Shown here: piece by piece, positions 61,846 through 64,000 of the stretch
How positions within the stretch are numbered: the first letter of the stretch is position 1
How the letters are laid out: every line of letters starts with the position of its first letter
Assembly: GCF_030811455.1 (NCBI RefSeq)
Contig: NZ_JAUSQU010000001.1
Coordinates: forward strand, 5,828,001-5,892,000
Direction: 5' to 3'
Length of the DNA stretch: 64,000 nt
From: Streptosporangium lutulentum
GTDB taxonomy: Bacteria; Actinomycetota; Actinomycetes; Streptosporangiales; Streptosporangiaceae
Translations under genes and position numbers: made by a program
Notes under the pieces: generated by a model
Database searches by the model: none
What the model saw: the letters and a program-made list of their open reading frames with translations, nothing else
What the model was told of the DNA's origin: nothing

Positions 61846-62659
61846 AGCCGGCCACGGCGCGGTTGAACGCCTCGGGCTGCTCGACCGCGCTCAGGTGACC
61901 CGCCTTCTCGATCACGGCCAGCCGCCCGTCGGGCACGGCCCGGGTCATCGCCTCCGCGTCGGCGAGCGGGGAGGTCTCGTCCTCCTCCCCCACGATCACC
62001 AGGACGGGCACCTTGAGCGCCCGCAGGGTGTCGAAGGAGTCCAGGCGGCCCGCCATGGCCCGCTGCGCCCAGGCCACCGCGCCCGGCGGAGCCGCCTGGA
62101 CCAGCCCGCGCACCCGGCCGAACACCATCGCCCTGCGCCGTACGGTGGTCTGCCCGAGCAGCCCGGGAAGCACCTCCTCCAGCAGGACCGAGGTGCCGCT
62201 GTCGAGCACGGTGGCGGCGATCCGCTCGCGGTTCGACCTGGCCGCCTCGGGGTCGGCGCCCGCCTTGGTGTCGGCGAGGATCACCCCCAGCACCCGGTCG
62301 GGGTGGCGGCGGCACAGGGCCATCGTCACGTAACCGCCCATGGACAGGCCGCCGACGACCCCCCGCTCGATTCCCTCGCGGTCCATCAGGCGCACGACGT
62401 CGTCGGCCATCACGTCGAGGGAGGGCTCGTCCTCGCCCAGCACCGAGCCGCCGAAGCCGCGCAGGTCGGGGGTGATGACCTTGCAGGTGGTCGCCAGGCC
62501 CTCGCGCTGGGCCAGCCACATGGCCGATGACAGGGGGAAGGCGTGGAGGAGGACGACCGGAAGTCCCTCGCCCGCCGATCGCGTGTACAGGTCCACGCCG
62601 TCCACCGTATTCCCGTACTCACCATCTGACACCCCTTGATTCACAAGGGGTTGTGACAT
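61805..62659 (-). CDS. Alpha/beta-fold hydrolase
   Basis: 284 residues. VVLLHAFPLSSAMW (oxyanion hole), nucleophile in GGLSMGGYV, and acid/His in VGEEDETSPLADA and GHLSAVEQPEAF. ATG 62659 is listed but has no ribosome site and lies in a repeat copied from the SDR gene downstream; GTG 62632 is a real alternative. CCCCTTG-(5)-CAAGGGG at 62632-62650 forms a hairpin over that start. Substrate unknown. Confidence 0.85.
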   Translation of the reverse strand: MSQPLVNQGVSDGEYGNTVDGVDLYTRSAGEGLPVVLLHAFPLSSAMWLAQREGLATTCKVITPDLRGFGGSVLGEDEPSLDVMADDVVRLMDREGIERGVVGGLSMGGYVTMALCRRHPDRVLGVILADTKAGADPEAARSNRERIAATVLDSGTSVLLEEVLPGLLGQTTVRRRAMVFGRVRGLVQAAPPGAVAWAQRAMAGRLDSFDTLRALKVPVLVIVGEEDETSPLADAEAMTRAVPDGRLAVIEKAGHLSAVEQPEAFNRAVAGFIDELAGGSPPRG

Positions 62660-62800
62660 CGTGACGGCGCCGCCGTGGAGGACCCGGCGGGAGACGTACA
62701 TCGCGATGACACCGCCACCGCCGTGGAGAGCCCGGCCGGAGACGTACATCGCGATGACACCGCCGCCGACCTGGAGACCCCGGCCGGCGACGTGGAGAGG
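62660..62800. repeat. Tandem copies of the SDR gene 3' end
   Basis: Three degenerate copies of a 45-50 bp unit (GACATCG, then CGCCGCCGTGGAGGACC, then GGAGACGTACATC) lie between the SDR stop and the hydrolase start. The unit matches the last 16 codons and the stop of the SDR gene at 62801-62850, which encode VLYVDGGATAMS. The plus-strand ends of the copies run into the hydrolase ATG. Confidence 0.78.
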
Positions 62801-63562
62801 TCACGACATCGCGGTGGCGCCGCCGTCGACGTAGAGGACCTGCCCGGTGATGTAGGCGGAGGCCGTGGCGGCGAGGAAGACCGCGGGGTGGGCCATCTCC
62901 TCCGGAGTGCCCCAGCGGCGCATGGGAACGGTCTGGACGGTAGCCTGGCCGGCGCTCTCGTCCTCCCAGAGACTGCGGTTGAGGTCGGTGGCGGTCCAGC
63001 CGGGGCACAGGGCGTTGACCCGCACGCCGCTCCCGGCCCACTCCAGGGCCAGGGTCTTGGTCAGCGCGACCACTCCGGCCTTGGCCGCGGCGTAGGCCGC
63101 CAGGAAGGGGGCGCCCTTGGCCGCCACCGAGGCCACGTTGATCACCGAGGCGGAGCCGCGCTCGGTGAGGTGCGGTGCGAACGCGTGGCAGACCGCCATG
63201 GCGGAGTCGAGGTTGAGCCTCATCAGCTTGTCCCAGCCGGCCAGCCTCAGGTCCTTGAACGGCACGAGGAAGTTGGACCCGCCCGCGTTGTTGACCACGA
63301 TGTCCACGTGGCCCAGTTCCTCGATCCCCCGCTGTACGGCTGCCGCCACGGCGTCCCTGTCGGTGACGTCGCAGGGGATGACGGCGGCCTGCCGCCCCAG
63401 GGCCTTCACCTCGGAGGCCACCTCGGCCAGCGACTCGGCCGACCGGGAGACGAGCGCGACGTCGGCGCCCGCCTCCGCGTAGGCGAGCGCGATCGCCCGT
63501 CCGATGCCCCTCGACGCCCCGGTGATGAACGCCTTCCGGCCGGAAAGATCGAACGCCTGCAT
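62801..63562 (-). CDS. SDR family oxidoreductase
   Basis: 253 residues. TGASRGIG (cofactor), NNAGGS, catalytic Ser in INVASVAA, YAAAK and the C-terminal ITGQVLYVDGGAT ending. ATG 63562 follows GAGGAGG. Substrate unknown; likely an acyl or alcohol group. Its 3' end is reiterated beyond the stop. Confidence 0.9.
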   Translation of the reverse strand: MQAFDLSGRKAFITGASRGIGRAIALAYAEAGADVALVSRSAESLAEVASEVKALGRQAAVIPCDVTDRDAVAAAVQRGIEELGHVDIVVNNAGGSNFLVPFKDLRLAGWDKLMRLNLDSAMAVCHAFAPHLTERGSASVINVASVAAKGAPFLAAYAAAKAGVVALTKTLALEWAGSGVRVNALCPGWTATDLNRSLWEDESAGQATVQTVPMRRWGTPEEMAHPAVFLAATASAYITGQVLYVDGGATAMS

Positions 63563-63635
63563 GGCCGCCTCCTCGTTGACTGTGACCTCGATCGCCAGGT
63601 CCGCCGGATGCGGCGCGCTGGAACCGAACAAGATT

Positions 63636-64000
63636 CTACGAGTCGGGGACCTCGGTGGGGAGAGGATGGGCCGCCGGATTCACCCTGCGGACGATCTCGT
63701 TGAGGACGATCCGCACGTACGGCTCGCCGACCCACAGGTGCTTGGCCTCGTCCACCCCGACGACCTCGGCCTGGGGCACCCGGGCGAAGCGCTCACGGGC
63801 CTCCTGCGGGCGCAGGTAGTCGTCGAACTCGGGGACGAGCGCGATCAGCGGCCGTCCGAACTCCGCCCACGCGTCGAGGTCGGCGTCGGTGGTCCGGTGC
63901 AGCGGCGGGGAGAGCAGGACTGCGCCCTCCACGAGCGGGTCGCGGCCCCACTTGAGCGCGAGTTCGGTGCCGAAGGACCAGCCGACCAGCCAGACACGGG
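63636..64000 (-). CDS. Alpha/beta hydrolase, C-terminal part (cut by window edge)
   Basis: The minus-strand frame is open to the window end. Visible are the nucleophile elbow GWSFGTELALKWG, then VEGAVLLSPPLHR, VPEFDDYLRPQEA (acid) and DEAKHLWVGE (His). The start and oxyanion region are outside the window. The family is broad and substrate is unknown. Confidence 0.85.
   Translation of the reverse strand, partial: RVWLVGWSFGTELALKWGRDPLVEGAVLLSPPLHRTTDADLDAWAEFGRPLIALVPEFDDYLRPQEARERFARVPQAEVVGVDEAKHLWVGEPYVRIVLNEIVRRVNPAAHPLPTEVPDS

Overview
The window is dense, very GC-rich chromosomal DNA with strong third-position G/C bias, many GTG starts, many stop/start overlaps of the GTGA or ATGA kind, and several promoters placed so close to the start codon that the transcript must be nearly leaderless. 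Together with a FilP/Scy-like polar coiled-coil gene, DUF3039, DUF2017/AosR, the CysO-Mec-CysM cysteine route and MmyB-type regulators this points to a filamentous actinomycete, most likely of the Streptosporangiaceae or a near relative (inference; no rRNA is present). Most of the window is core chromosome. It is not a biosynthetic cluster, prophage or defence island.

Layout. 1-2034: end of an aldehyde dehydrogenase, an SDR and a gamma-glutamyl-GABA hydrolase-like amidotransferase, probably an amine or polyamine catabolic unit. 2071-5450: a glycine unit in which a tandem glycine riboswitch precedes gcvT-gcvH-sdaA, linking glycine cleavage to serine deamination. 5687-12816: a large membrane protein, an AmaP/DUF6286 envelope pair, a PLP aldolase/deaminase, an MFS exporter with its MmyB-type regulator, and DUF3618. 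12927-14606: bcp, then an AT-richer island with an HNH endonuclease ORF whose stop codon lies in the anticodon of an overlapping class-I tRNA(UAG), bounded by inverted repeats. 14613-21235: a two-component system, GNAT, a dihydrofolate-reductase-like remnant and a MacB/FtsX-type ABC exporter. 21428-22500: a compact papain-fold (Tox-PL) toxin and Imm35/YrhB immunity pair. 22742-25718: MarR/FMN reductase pair and a molybdopterin oxidoreductase.

25965-37305 is a conserved actinobacterial block. From memory its order matches M. tuberculosis Rv1330c-Rv1341: rdgB, rph, an MBL-fold hydrolase, murI, then cysM, cysO, mec, aosR, clpS and divergent pncB, here followed by pncA. A thioesterase and a DUF3352 protein sit between murI and cysM. 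37316-50082 is a mixed accessory stretch: a heptad-repeat coiled coil, a helicase, two MFS exporters, an M43 metalloprotease, DUF3039, a TetR regulator, YqgE, an LPFTG protein and malic enzyme. 50083-61845 resembles the S. coelicolor SCO5395-SCO5415 neighbourhood as I recall it: a CnoX-like thioredoxin, icmA, MarR, meaB, thiolase, methylmalonyl-CoA epimerase, the FilP/Scy-like filament protein and an AI-2E-family permease. 61805-64000 holds two alpha/beta hydrolases and an SDR.

The most unusual element is the HNH-tRNA overlap at 13.4-14.1 kb. A second theme is non-coding DNA built from degenerate tandem copies of the 3' end of the adjacent gene, clearest at 62.66 kb and 21.37 kb.
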